The position numbers were made by a program, and so were the translations under genes. A model generated the notes under the pieces. That model did not search any database. It saw nothing but the letters and a program-made list of their open reading frames with translations, and was not told the DNA's origin. DNA of 64,000 nucleotides from Argentina anserina (Eukaryota; Streptophyta; Magnoliopsida; Rosales; Rosaceae): NCBI RefSeq assembly GCF_933775445.1, contig NC_065873.1:11160001-11224000 (forward strand), read 5' to 3'. Position 1 is the first letter of the stretch, and every line of letters starts with the position of its first letter. This document shows positions 38,779 to 49,590 of the stretch, piece after piece.

Positions 38779-41316
38779 TGTAATAACCCGATTTTTCGGA
38801 ACGATGTTTCATTTGTTTAATTTCTAAAAGTTGTGAAATTCATTAAAATGAAATTTGGATTGCTTGCGACATTACGAAACTAGAACGGAAACGTTTTCGG
38901 AATGTTTATTTAAAAAAACCGTTACGTTTCCACAACGTATATATCGACTTTTATTCAGTTGCTCATTTGCGAAACCTTCCTTCACGGAAGTTGTAGAGCT
39001 CGTCGATACGAGTTTGAGAAAATGTCACGCGTTCGAATCGAACGTCATATGTGAAAGTTATTAACGTCGGAAGTTAGTTTCCGAGTTTGGGTTTCCATAT
39101 TTGGAAATCCCTATTCTCTCTCTCTCCGCCTCCATCCTCTCTCACCCCGAGTTTTCTCTCCCTCCCTCCGAAAATTTCTATTTCATCGATCTCCCTCACC
39201 GACCGGCCGTGTCACACACCGCTAGCCTCAAGACCACTGCACGGGCCATCTCAACTATTCTGGAGCTCGCCGCGCCGTGCCTCGTCGCCAAGTTGCTGCG
39301 TTTCCCTCCGCCGCATCAAAGCTCGTCTCTGGTGGTTTTCAAGCTCAAATTGAGGTGAGGATAGCCTAGGTTGGTTGTTGTGATGATATTGTTGAATTCT
39401 TGAGTTGATTTGTGGTGTTTTGGTGGAGATCGGAGGTTGGAGATGATGGGGAGGGTACCGCCGTCATAGGCGGCGCGTGTGAGGGCGTGGAGGGGTCTAG
39501 GGGAGGCGTGAGGCCGTGGGGAGGAAGAGGGGGAAGAAAGAAGGGATTTTGGGGCGGCGGTGGCGTGTTACGCACCGGCTTTAGGCTCGGCGCGTGTGCC
39601 CCACGCGCTGCCACAGTGAGTGGTGTGTGAGCGCCACGCGCGGTCTGCCGGAGGTGGCGCGTGTACCCCACGCTCCGCCACGTGCGGCGGCGTGTGAACA
39701 TTAATTTCAAACAGTAAATTGTAAAATTTATTTTTACGACGGTTAATGTAAAAATGTGATTTACGTACGGTAAATGTAAATTTTATTTTACATACGGTAA
39801 ATGTAAATGTAAATTACTTTCAGTAAATGTAAAAAGTAATTTCATAAGGGTATTTCAGTAATTATTATTTACTGAGACAATATTTATATTTGAATAATAT
39901 TCGTACGTACAGAAATACGTAAACAGTATGTACACGTACAAGGGTACGTAATTGATGTGTATTTGTACAAGATTTTGCAGAATTTTTAAGAATGAAATAT
40001 GACATGTATATGATATAGTGGATTATATATATATTGTATAAATGGTAAATAGGTACATATATATATAGTTTACTATATAATATACTGTTATGATTTTATC
40101 GTGATTATGTCATTTTGATGACGAGATTTATAGATCGAGCATGTGATTTGATTTATACAATATGAGGTGATGATTATTGTATGTGGTTTTAACATGGAGT
40201 TTGTTAAAACGTTTTGTCTTCGGACGTGTTTATGAAATATGACATGTATATGATATAGTGGATTATATATATATTGTATAAATGGTAAATAGGTACATAT
40301 ATATATAGTTTGCTATATAATATATTGTTATGATTTTATCATGATTATGTCATTTTGATGACGAGATTTATATATCGAGCATGTGATTTGATTTGTACAA
40401 TATGAGGTGATGATTATTGTATGTGGTTTTAACATGGAGTTTGTTAAAACGTTTTGTCTTCGGACGAGTTTTTGTCTTCGGACGTGTTTATGTCTTCGGA
40501 CCAGTCTTCGGACGTGTTTGGCATGTCGAAACCTAGCCTTTGGCCGGGCGAAAGTTATGATACAGTTAGAGCTCTAGTCCGTCTGCCGGAGTACTGCATG
40601 TGAGGTAACAGATGGGTTATCGGCTCATGATTACTCATATTTTTGGATGTTGGGCAGCAGAGGGTTGCCCAATATCGGCGGTGTACTACGTGAGGGGTAA
40701 CAGATGTGTACCAGCGTTCATTAGTACCCGTATTATAAATGCATTTGGGTAAACAGAGGGGTTGCCCAATTTCTCATGAGTACTTTCATTTTCATATTTT
40801 CGGGACAACCAGATGGGCCGTCCATTTACTCATGAGTGCATTTATATTTGTTGATTTGTGGATTTTCGTATATATTGATATGCGAGTTATATTTTTATTT
40901 TACTCATACGAGCTGTAAAGCTTAACGGGTTTGTGTTTACAATCCCGGTGCACCAATTCAATGGTGTAGGGGATAATTCTACAGGTGTTGATTAGTAGAA
41001 ATCGAAGGACAACTCTGAAGACTCGAAGTCGTTCATTATCCTGCTTGTGGTGAGGTTTTTATTGTGGATTTGTGTGAGAACTGGTGAGGATTTATTTGTG
41101 AGTTTTGTGAGAGATTGTGAGGATTATTACATTTCCATTTTTATGTAATGTTGCATTATAAATTTGGTTTGTAATAATTGGTTTGTCTGAGTTGTATTGT
41201 GAAATCAGTAATGATCCGCTGTTGCATTTAAAATGATTTCGATTCGTTGAGATTGTTTTGGTGTTTCACGACTTTGAAATTTTGAGTTTATACTCGGAAT
41301 TTTTGCGGTCGTTACA
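38779..41316 (+). repeat. Full-length 3' LTR (2538 bp)
   Basis: It starts TGTAATAACCCG and ends GTCGTTACA. It carries the GAGCTCGTCGATACGAGTTT box (38997-39016), a GC-rich transcript-leader-like zone (39120-39700), a 240-bp tandem duplication, short TCTTCGGAC units (40456-40520), and the conserved 3' block with ACTCATACGAGCTGTAAAG and TTTACAATCCCGGTGCACCA (40903-40960). Confidence 0.9.
39993..40472 (+). repeat. 240-bp perfect-period tandem duplication in the LTR
   Basis: TGAAATATGACATGTATATG begins at 39993 and 40233. The two 240-bp copies differ at only a handful of sites (for example TATCGTGATT versus TATCATGATT), so the duplication is recent relative to the LTR family. Confidence 0.92.
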
Positions 41317-42130
41317 GCTATCGTCGTCCATGGTGGTACTCTAAGCTATTTCGGCGAAACTGGAGCTCAAGGCTCCCTAATTCTAATTATTCTCTTTATT
41401 TTGAGCATACTCATACCAATATCCTTTGAATTTTAACATAATTTCGCTTATTTAGACATTTCTCTCAGCATGTCACACTAACTGTTACTCTACCTGTCAC
41501 TCTTTGTCACTCTACCTGTCACACTCTCAGTCACACTACCTGTCACACTACCTATCACACTACTTGTCACACTATCTTTCACACAACCAACTATAATTTT
41601 TGTCACACTACCAATCATATTTTTGGGTATGGCGTAGAACCTTAAACCCTAAACCTTAGAGGTTTAGCGTTGTGGGTTCAGTTTAGCGTTTAGGATTTAG
41701 GGTTTAGCATGACACTAACTGTCAGTTTGCTTTCTGTGACTATGTTGTGACATTTAGAAGAAGAAGAGAATTACTAGAAATAACAAACATTTCTTTGTTG
41801 TTATGTGATCTTGAACTTTTCAAATCAACTAATACGATTCAAATATCGACACTGATGTTGTTGTACAAAACACCACCAGTCACACTACCTGTTACACTAT
41901 TAGTCACACAAAAATGTTGTTAGCTACACTATCAGTCATGCTACTAGTCACACCACCAGTTACATTAACATTGGTCTATGACAGGTAATGTGACGAGTAA
42001 ACTGATAGTCACACTATGAGTGACACTAACATTGTTTTGTGACGGGTAGTGTGACATATAAATTACAATTGGAGTTTCACCTGTAATTACTTTTCTGATT
42101 ACATTGTGAAAAAAAAAAGAAAAAAAAGAA
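41317..42130. repeat. Degenerate GTCACACTACC repeats with telomere-like motifs
   Basis: Plus-strand GTCACACTACCT-like 12-mers recur at 41455-41620 and 41870-41960, and the reverse complement GGTAGTGTGAC near 41985-42055, making a loose fold-back. Between them 41639-41708 has CTTAAACCCTAAACC and, opposed, TTTAGGATTTAGGGTTTAG, degenerate plant telomere units in inverted order. No gene. Confidence 0.6.
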
Positions 42131-42316
42131 TTTTAACATGGGCTCCCACAAAACTGCTCTAAGCACCCATGTCACCATTTTCTCAAATCTCTGTTTTTTT
42201 CGGCAAATCCTGCGCAACAACAACAACAACATCCATCTCCGTCATCGGCACCTCCGACATCGTCCCCACGCCTCTGACATCGTCCTCCGCACCTTTGACG
42301 TCATCCTCGCGGCTCA

Positions 42317-42368
42317 TACCTAATTTGGTCCTCCCACCTCCGCTGTTGTGGGAGGACCAAATTAGGTA
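42317..42368. repeat. Perfect 21-bp inverted repeat with 10-base loop
   Basis: Arm 42317-42337 (TACCTAATTTGG...CCCAC) is exactly complementary to 42348-42368, and the loop is CTCCGCTGTT. The arms lack a T-run, so this is not a terminator. It is adjacent to CTCCGACATCG/CATCGTC triplet-rich DNA (42230-42310). Confidence 0.95.
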
Positions 42369-42430
42369 CCTTTGACGGCCTAGGTATCGCGACAATGGCG
42401 AGGAGGAGGACTGGACATGGAGCACGTAGA

Positions 42431-43249
42431 GGTCCGATGAAGATCTGTGGAACTCAAATACAAAATGACAGTGGCATTGTCCGTATTTTGTTTTATTTTT
42501 TTGAAATTTTGGGGTACCAGTTTAAGGGCTTTTTAAAGTGATTTTTTTATATTTAAAATCTTGCTTGACTTTTTTATAAATACATATATCAAATGAGACT
42601 TTTTTATTAGATGCCCTATAGAAAAAGCCTTTGACAAGAAAACTATTTGATGGAGAGAAAAACCCCTCGATGAGGAATCATCGACGACAAGGAAGGTCAC
42701 AATAGGGAGAAAGAAGCCTTTAGGTTCGACAATGGTCAGGTCAGTACAAATGTTGTCTATTGCTTATTGACATTTGCAAGAGAAATAGAGGAATTGGGCA
42801 CTTGGAATTTTCCTTTAGGAATTGGGCCGTCTATAGTGAAAATATTGGGCATTCGTGACCACCCCACAAAAGAATAACTGACGATTAGAGCATGATATGT
42901 GAAACTAAAAGTGAAATTTTTAGACGGTTGACTAACCGTCATCAATAAATACTAGTGTGAATTTGCACTAAAAACTTTTAGTGATTACCTTTGGAGTATA
43001 AATGATTTGTTAAGGTCACCGCCGAATAAACATTAAAATGATGATTGATGCATAATTAAGCAACAAATAAAAGCTGAAGAAAATCGATCTTAACGAAAAC
43101 TTGTCTATGTATTCTTGATCGATCAGTTTGCTTTATCAACTTAACAAGTTTTATATGCTCGAGTAGAATATTATTACAAAATAATGATATGAATTGAATG
43201 TGTTAGCTATGCTATACGAGAGAGAATACGTATGTCTATATGTATATAA
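42431..43249. other. Intergenic, 3' flank of the GRAS gene
   Basis: No exon recognised. It contains a small palindrome (CACTAAAAACTTTTAGTG, 42967-42984) and presumably the 3' UTR of the minus-strand GRAS gene at the right edge. Confidence 0.4.
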
Positions 43250-44719
43250 TTATGATACACAGTGACAGTGCCATGCAGAAACTGTAAGCAGATACCTATC
43301 TTGCCATCCTAAAGAAAGTGTCCTTCCATCATCTCTCTCAAAGACCCTGAAGCCTGCTGCAGTACTAGTACTACTCTCTTCTTCAAACTGAAGGGGAGAA
43401 TAATGGGTTCTAATCTTCAAGAGTAGTCTTGCTTGGATTTTGGACTTGGAGCTTAAATTAATTCCTTCAAAACCATGACTCTCCATCCTCGCCTTCCATG
43501 TCTCCGTCGACTTTTCGGTTTTTCGATGATCCTCCTTAATATTTTCGTAGTTGAGCATGCTTTTGATCTCCTTCCCCAGATGGTTCTTCTCAATGTTCAG
43601 CCTCTCCGCGCTCTCTAGCGGCAAGCAATCATCTAAAGAATCAAACATGGCTGCGAAATAATGCAAAGACTCCATGAATCTCGACAAGAAACTTCGAGGG
43701 CTTCTGCTACCTTCTTGTTCAACCAACATTACAATAGAAGGGTTAAGTAAATGTACAGACTTTAATGAGTCAGATATCTTCATATTATTGTTCAAGCTGT
43801 TCAAATGGAAAACTAAATTCACCGCAATGGTTTCATTTCGCTTCCTCCTCAAGTTTATGAGGTTTGAACCATGCAACAACCCTTGGAACTCAAAAACGAG
43901 GTTGCGACATCCCTTGGAAAAATGAAGCAATCTGTTCTCCGTCTCTCGCAGTTCATCTAAGCTTCTTCCAAATCCCGTAATCTTGAGGGATATCTCACTA
44001 CCACTGCTTCCCTTTTCGGAAAGAGATTGTATTAGTGAAGGCCACTGAAAACCATAGGAAACGTCAAAGTCGATTACATGCAAGGAACGGTTGTTCTTGT
44101 CTTCCTCTTTCTCAAATGCCTCAATTATGGCCTGGTTGGCTGTAAAATGAGCAAACTGGTAGTAGGGGGAAACCTTGTATAGAGCAGTAAAGGCTACAAA
44201 CTCCTCTTCATACGTTGGCTCTTTGGAAATCATGTCGTAGAATGGCGATTCTCGGGTGAGAAGCCTCGCTGCCAAGACATCTGCAAAGTAAGCCACAACT
44301 CGTTGCACTGAGTCGCCGCACAAGGAAACACTTTTGTATAACTCTGCAAGATTCTCCAGAGCTGAGCTCACATTGTTTTCATTAACGGCAGTGGCTGTTA
44401 TGAGCAACATGCGGATTACTTGGAGGCCCTTACCATCTTCATCACCAACAGGATCATAGATGTTATTATCATTGTAGCAGTTGTTACCTCCTCTTCCTCC
44501 TCTTTTCTTCTTGTGGTCTAGTTTTAGCATTTGTTCCCTCATCTGCAGTAGCCTGAATATCTTCCCGTCACTACTTTCATATGTTGATGAACTGAGATCG
44601 CTATTATCAATATTATCTCTTCTCTTTCTCTTTTTCATTCTTTCATGGGCTGAGTTTGTAACAATGGCAAGGCTGAGATTCAAAAGCTCCTCATCCCCCT
44701 CCTCATCTATATCTTCCAT
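43250..44719 (-). CDS. GRAS-domain transcriptional regulator (single exon, 489 aa)
   Basis: The uninterrupted 489-residue frame has the GRAS domains in order: LHR I around residues 99-160, a VHIID-type motif LHVIDFDVSYGFQW (213-226), LHR II about 240-285, a PFYRE-type region (VEQEGSRSPRSFLSRFMESLHYFAAMFDSL, written here as two parts: VEQEGSRSPRS and FMESLHYFAAMFDSL, 333-362), and a C-terminal SAW region (LGWQDRYLLTVSAWHC). The N-terminus is acidic with LNLSL (13-17), an EAR-type LxLxL repression motif, then a basic KKRKRR (29-34) that could be a nuclear signal. GRAS proteins are plant nuclear regulators that bind partners through the leucine repeats. The VHIID variant and SAW end recall the RAD1-type group linked to mycorrhizal symbiosis, but this is a guess from memory. 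The start is the first Met of the frame, before an acidic stretch. Confidence 0.93.
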   Translation of the reverse strand: MEDIDEEGDEELLNLSLAIVTNSAHERMKKRKRRDNIDNSDLSSSTYESSDGKIFRLLQMREQMLKLDHKKKRGGRGGNNCYNDNNIYDPVGDEDGKGLQVIRMLLITATAVNENNVSSALENLAELYKSVSLCGDSVQRVVAYFADVLAARLLTRESPFYDMISKEPTYEEEFVAFTALYKVSPYYQFAHFTANQAIIEAFEKEEDKNNRSLHVIDFDVSYGFQWPSLIQSLSEKGSSGSEISLKITGFGRSLDELRETENRLLHFSKGCRNLVFEFQGLLHGSNLINLRRKRNETIAVNLVFHLNSLNNNMKISDSLKSVHLLNPSIVMLVEQEGSRSPRSFLSRFMESLHYFAAMFDSLDDCLPLESAERLNIEKNHLGKEIKSMLNYENIKEDHRKTEKSTETWKARMESHGFEGINLSSKSKIQARLLLKIRTHYSPLQFEEESSTSTAAGFRVFERDDGRTLSLGWQDRYLLTVSAWHCHCVS

Positions 44720-44828
44720 GTTACTTCTCTCACTCTCTGGGACAAATATCAGAAAGCTGAATGATATCGATAAACAGTAGATGAAGAGTATGAGGAATTA
44801 AGTGATGAGGGATGGATGAGCTAGCAAG

Positions 44829-44838
44829 CCTTTTATGG
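44829..44838 (-). promoter_or_regulatory. Possible TATA box of the GRAS gene
   Basis: CCATAAAAGG on the minus strand, about 110 bp upstream of the start codon, would give a leader of roughly 80 bases. Based on motif and spacing only. Confidence 0.4.
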
Positions 44839-46806
44839 AAGGAAGGAGATCAGGGTGGGATGGAATATTTGATGATGAAAATTCCTTTGTGTCATTACAT
44901 GAGAATGGAACAAAGAACAAAAGACGAGAGATATTGAAGAATATAAACTTTTTTTTTTGTTAAACATATCGAAAGAGAGACATGGAGACATGTATATATA
45001 ATTATATATAAGCATGTGTATCTTATTTAATTCTTGAGAATCAATGTGATAGGTCTAAGATAACATATTGATCTTTTCTTTTCATTTCTTCTTCAGGGGT
45101 CATTTTATTATTGAAGCTGTTATTTAGAAGTCTAGGAAAATGTTTGGTTTCTGGTCGTCAGATCATAATAATGCGTACGATCCTTATTTAGGTAGTTCGG
45201 AGGAGGAAGAAGATGCCGAACGCATTAGACAAAAAAACTGCAGCGGGAAAATTCGGGGTATCAAAACCTACCGTCCTCGAACAACTGATATATCCACTTA
45301 TCAGAATAATTCAAAGAAAAAGAAAACCCGTCGTCATTTGCTTCTAGATACAACAATATTATTCTCTTTTACTTCCTTGGTTTGGTTTTCTTGATTTTGA
45401 AAATGACTGCCATTTGGATGCTATGAGAAAGGGGGGCATATTTGAAGATCCTATTAGCCTCTGAAATGGAATTGAGGGGGGCAATATATGATGCTCCAAA
45501 GCAAGACTATCTAAGTAAACTATTAAAGTGTGCACAATGTCGGAGGTGTGAACTAAGTGCCAAATTAACTTCTATTTGAAAGGACCGCTATTTGTTCGTT
45601 ATAAATAACCAAGGATGCTTCCATTTTCGCCAAGTATCTATAGTTTGACGTATATAACAAGAGATCTATCTTCATCAATTTTAATATGTCGTTATTAGTT
45701 ATGCTCTTTCATGTTGCAAGAATCTACAGACTTTGGAATGAAGCTTCGGTGATTAAGAATGTACGAAAAGCTTTTTTCTCAACGATGACTGGTGAAGTGA
45801 AGTATATATTGAAGTATGTTTGTTCTATATATGTTTGATGTTGGATACAATGCTTGTATTAGTTGTATCTATACTATTAACATTTCTTCTTTGACCAATT
45901 TTCTTTTGTGCGCATGGTTTGCATTTTGTATGTGTGGATCTAACCAGTTGCCAATCTTCATCTTTGTTTTAGAGAGCTTAAATTTACACTTATCATCTTA
46001 TGATCCACACTTCAACTTTTATTTTATGGTTATAATTTTTATAATGAAACAAAACATAACGTACTAAATAGTTAAAAGAAAGTACGAGTTTAGATTGTAA
46101 AATGTGAAGCATAAATTTCAGCTACCTTATTTTTATGCAAATTTGATATAGCTTGTTCTCCAAAAGATAACAAGCCGATTTTTTTTCCTTGCACGGTATA
46201 GAACAGCACCGTATCGTATCCTTTAAACTAGTAATTGAATAATATATCCTTGACTTGTTCAAAGGTATGGGCGTATGGCTGCATGTTTCAAACAACAATT
46301 TACTAGTTTTGAACTCTCAGGTTTTGGTGTGACTAGTTTGCAATTTATTTTTTGAACATACAGATATTATTATAAAATAAGGATGTTCATTATAGCGATG
46401 CCTTCGAACAAGAAAAAGATCAAATAGTAGTGGAAAATATAAATTAGCTGGAGAACCTTTATCATCCTTGGAAATAGGTGTTTGAACAAGTCCAACTGAG
46501 GTCTCCATTCTAAAACTCACATAAAACATGGAGGCATCGAAGCTCTCTTGGTTGTCTTTCTTATGGAGGACATGTGAGCAAGTTTAATGAAAATGGCCCG
46601 CTAACTTATATTTGGCAAATACGAAAATGCCAAAATGTAATCCAACTAAAATATTATTGTTTTAATTAATTTCATACCACTAAGCAGATTGGATTCTGTT
46701 CCATAAACTATCATGAAGTTGGCATATGGCAAAGTCTAAGTCTCTAAGATGCTCTTTAGCCTTTAGGTATGGAACACATGAATATATGCCTAAGCAGAGT
46801 TGGTTC
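44839..46806. other. GRAS upstream region and intergenic
   Basis: No supported gene. A plus-strand open stretch at 45140-45394 (84 codons, acidic SSEEEEDAERI then basic) has a start codon and could be a small protein, but shows no known motif. The rest is AT-rich and featureless. Confidence 0.35.
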
Positions 46807-47344
46807 CTTTTTTGTAATATTTTTCAGATATTAATAATGGGTGGTGGTCCGATTTTATAGTACGAGGGTGAAAATAAAACCGTTCTGGCGATTAATGGCT
46901 CGGAAACGTTCAATTTAAAAGGTCTAAGAGTTGACTTTTTATTTACTAGGAATCTCATAAATCTTTCTTCACGAAAGTCATAGAGCTCGTCGATTCAAGT
47001 TCATGGACATGCAGTATGCATAATTTGGAGATACTATGAAGAAATGGTTAATAGAATTTTGGGTTTCGGAAATATCCAAGTATAAATAGAGAAAATTCCT
47101 TTTAGGGTTTCATTTATGTGCAACAAACTCTATCACTCTCTTCTTTTTGTCTCCCGTGCGCCTCCTTTTGTATCCAAGTTTCTCCTCTGACTTGACCTGG
47201 ACCCAGACGACACCGGCCCAAATTTGTTTGTTTCCTCCATGTGCGCCTCCTTGTGGTGGTGGCTGGCACAATTCGCCTTGTGCTGCGCTAATCGAAGGCC
47301 ATGCCCCACGCAGATTCACGTCCCTCAAGTCACTAGGCAAGTAG

Positions 47345-49590
47345 TGAAAAAAAAAGGTGGTAAGGTTTAAAGTGTTTCGGTTAATTTAACAAACATTAAC
47401 CGGTTGAGTAATTTAGCTAATCGAGTCGCGGTCTCGAAATTGTCAGTTGTTTACTAAATTGTGAGTGTGAGTTTCCGATTAACGTAAGTTTAAATTTTAA
47501 TTTGAAATGTGAATAATACTAAATCGTTGAAAATTATTTTATTCTTCCGGCAGATTAATTCTTACCTTTATGATTCCCTCGATTTCCGATTCGGGCGGAA
47601 ATCGAGCTTAGCGTTTTAACCTAAATTAAAAATGGTAAAACGTTGGTAAAAGCCCATTATTTTTCCTATTCACCGAAGTAATTAGTTTTAACAAAAATTA
47701 CCTAATGGTGCAAAGTTAAACTGCCTAGGTAAAACATTAACAGTAAAATGGTAATTTCAGATTTATTACTGTCTAGGTATAACAGTAACAATAAAAGGGC
47801 AATTTCACTGCGGTAAAAACCAGGGAAATTACCCTTTCTTCTCCGACGGGTTTCTCCGGCCAAGACCTCCACCTAAACTCAACTATTTTCGACAGGCAAA
47901 TACCTCACAAGCAGCAGAACAAGATTTCCAACAAGATTACAACAATTTCAGTGAGATTTGAGTTCGTTTAGTACCTCAACGAAGATCCGAACGGGTCTAG
48001 TCGCCTTCGAGCTGCAGCGCCACCGTTCTGAGCTACTGCGATGTCATTCGCTCCTTCCAGTCGCTTTTGCCGCCTCTCCGACCTTCACCAGCAACCTAGA
48101 AACACTCGCAAGCTCGTGGGATTGAATAACACATTCGCTGGAGTTCAAGAACACGCCAGCGAGTTCGGAAACAAGAAAGGTTAGAGCTTTTGGCTCAAAC
48201 TTGATGGATTCGGGGAAGGTAAGTGCTGGAAAGGGAGATGAGGTTTGAAGTTACCAGCAAGGAGGGAAATTCAACTGTCGGAACCGGTGGATCCCTCGTC
48301 GGAGTCATCACTGCCTCAAGCCGAAATCTCGCCAAAACCGGCCTGCATGTCGGAGCTGTTGGCACCTTCGGAGGCAGAAGAGGGAGGCGGTGATGGTGGT
48401 GGCGGTCCCTTGGTGACGAGTCGCCGGAAGGAGGCGGTGTAGCTCGGATATGTCGTCGGTATCTCCCACTGTTTTCAAACAGAAAAAAGGAGAGGGAGGG
48501 AGGTCCGTGAGGGGGATAGAAGCTGTGTGAACAGTAAGTTTGGGTGTGTGGGCTGATGGTAGGGTTTGGCCTTTTTAAAGGGAAACCAACGGTGGAGATT
48601 GTATGATGAAGATAAGGGGCTGGGATTTAATATGTACGACATCTATTTTCTGAAGAAAAAAATGCGATTTAAGAATTCGTAACCTTTAAAATGGCGTAGA
48701 AAATTAATCGAGCGGTGGAAAAATATTCCGCAAAAATCCACCCACTCGTGACGACATGTAGTCTAGCGCAAAGTTTATATAACACAAGAAAATAAATTTT
48801 TGGTTTTGACATTTCAGAAAAATATCGGTAAGCATGTTAGAAACGCCAGAAAAATAAATAAAAAATTTCAGGGGCTCACAGAGAGTGTCCATTTAAACGG
48901 AATGCCCCCAATAGTATAGAAAAGAATGGATCTAATAGAGGTTCACGATCATCGATACCGTAGGATTACCTAGAATGCTAGGCTCCCGTCGCTCTCAGGT
49001 CAACACACGCGAGGATTCACTGCTTACCCTATCTCGAAATCGTGTCTAGTCTCGGGTTTTCACGACATTTTATGCATAATAAACAATCAATCGAGAACTA
49101 GACTATGCATTTATAATTGGCCCAAAATCAACATAGGAGGGTTAGCTCCCCTACCTAGAATGACGTGCAGAATCCCAGCCGATATCTAAATCCAATGTAT
49201 AGCTGTTGTTGCTACTCCAAGTCTCTAAAAGATCCTCAAAACATCAACTCTGAGTTCATGAGGTATAAAAGAGTCAACATCAGAGTTGAATATCGAAGAT
49301 AAGTTGACTCTATCATTTTCCCTAGTTTGACTAAGAAAGTCAAAGATTGACTTTCCATTGACGAAGTCTTTCCTGGGTTGACCAGGAGTTGAATCACGTT
49401 GACCAACTACTTTCCGACTAATTCTCAAAGGACTCGAAAATAGTCCAACTATAATTATCGAACAATATTAAGCATGCTTTAAGACTTCTAAACATACTCT
49501 GAATCGTTTGATGACTTTAATAATTACTGACACATTTCTAAGTTAGACGGGTCCTCGATTCTCGAACCGGGTGAGAATCGAAACTATTGA
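47345..49590 (-). repeat. Degraded LTR-like sequence inside the nest
   Basis: 47640-48740 resembles 49700-50950 in order: AGTAAAATGGTAA-type runs, a CT-rich leader zone, then GGAAAAATATTCCG and a GACGACATGTAGT-like stretch. It is therefore a second, older LTR of the same minus-strand family. 48900-49590 is unrelated; it includes a TATAAAAGAG-like motif and GTTGAC repeats (49260-49410). Ends not resolved. Confidence 0.4.

Larger units (their letters stand above)
36176..41316 (+). mobile_element. Deleted Ty3/gypsy element with unequal LTRs
   Basis: The order is a 303-bp start of the 5' LTR, a gag zinc knuckle, protease, RT, RNase H, polypurine tract, then a full 2538-bp 3' LTR. Missing are the rest of the 5' LTR, PBS, most of gag, and nearly all of integrase. 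The flanks GCTAA (36171-36175) and GCTAT (41317-41321) match at 4 of 5. The sequence on either side (agagGCTA | TCGTCG) appears to be one pre-insertion locus. Confidence 0.88.

Noticed and set aside
41639..41708. Interstitial telomere array
   Set aside because: Units are degenerate, few, and in inverted order. Reported only as telomere-like.
42967..42984. CACTAAAA...TTTTAGTG palindrome as a CACTA terminus
   Set aside because: It is a single short palindrome without a partner terminus, subterminal repeats or 3-bp duplication.
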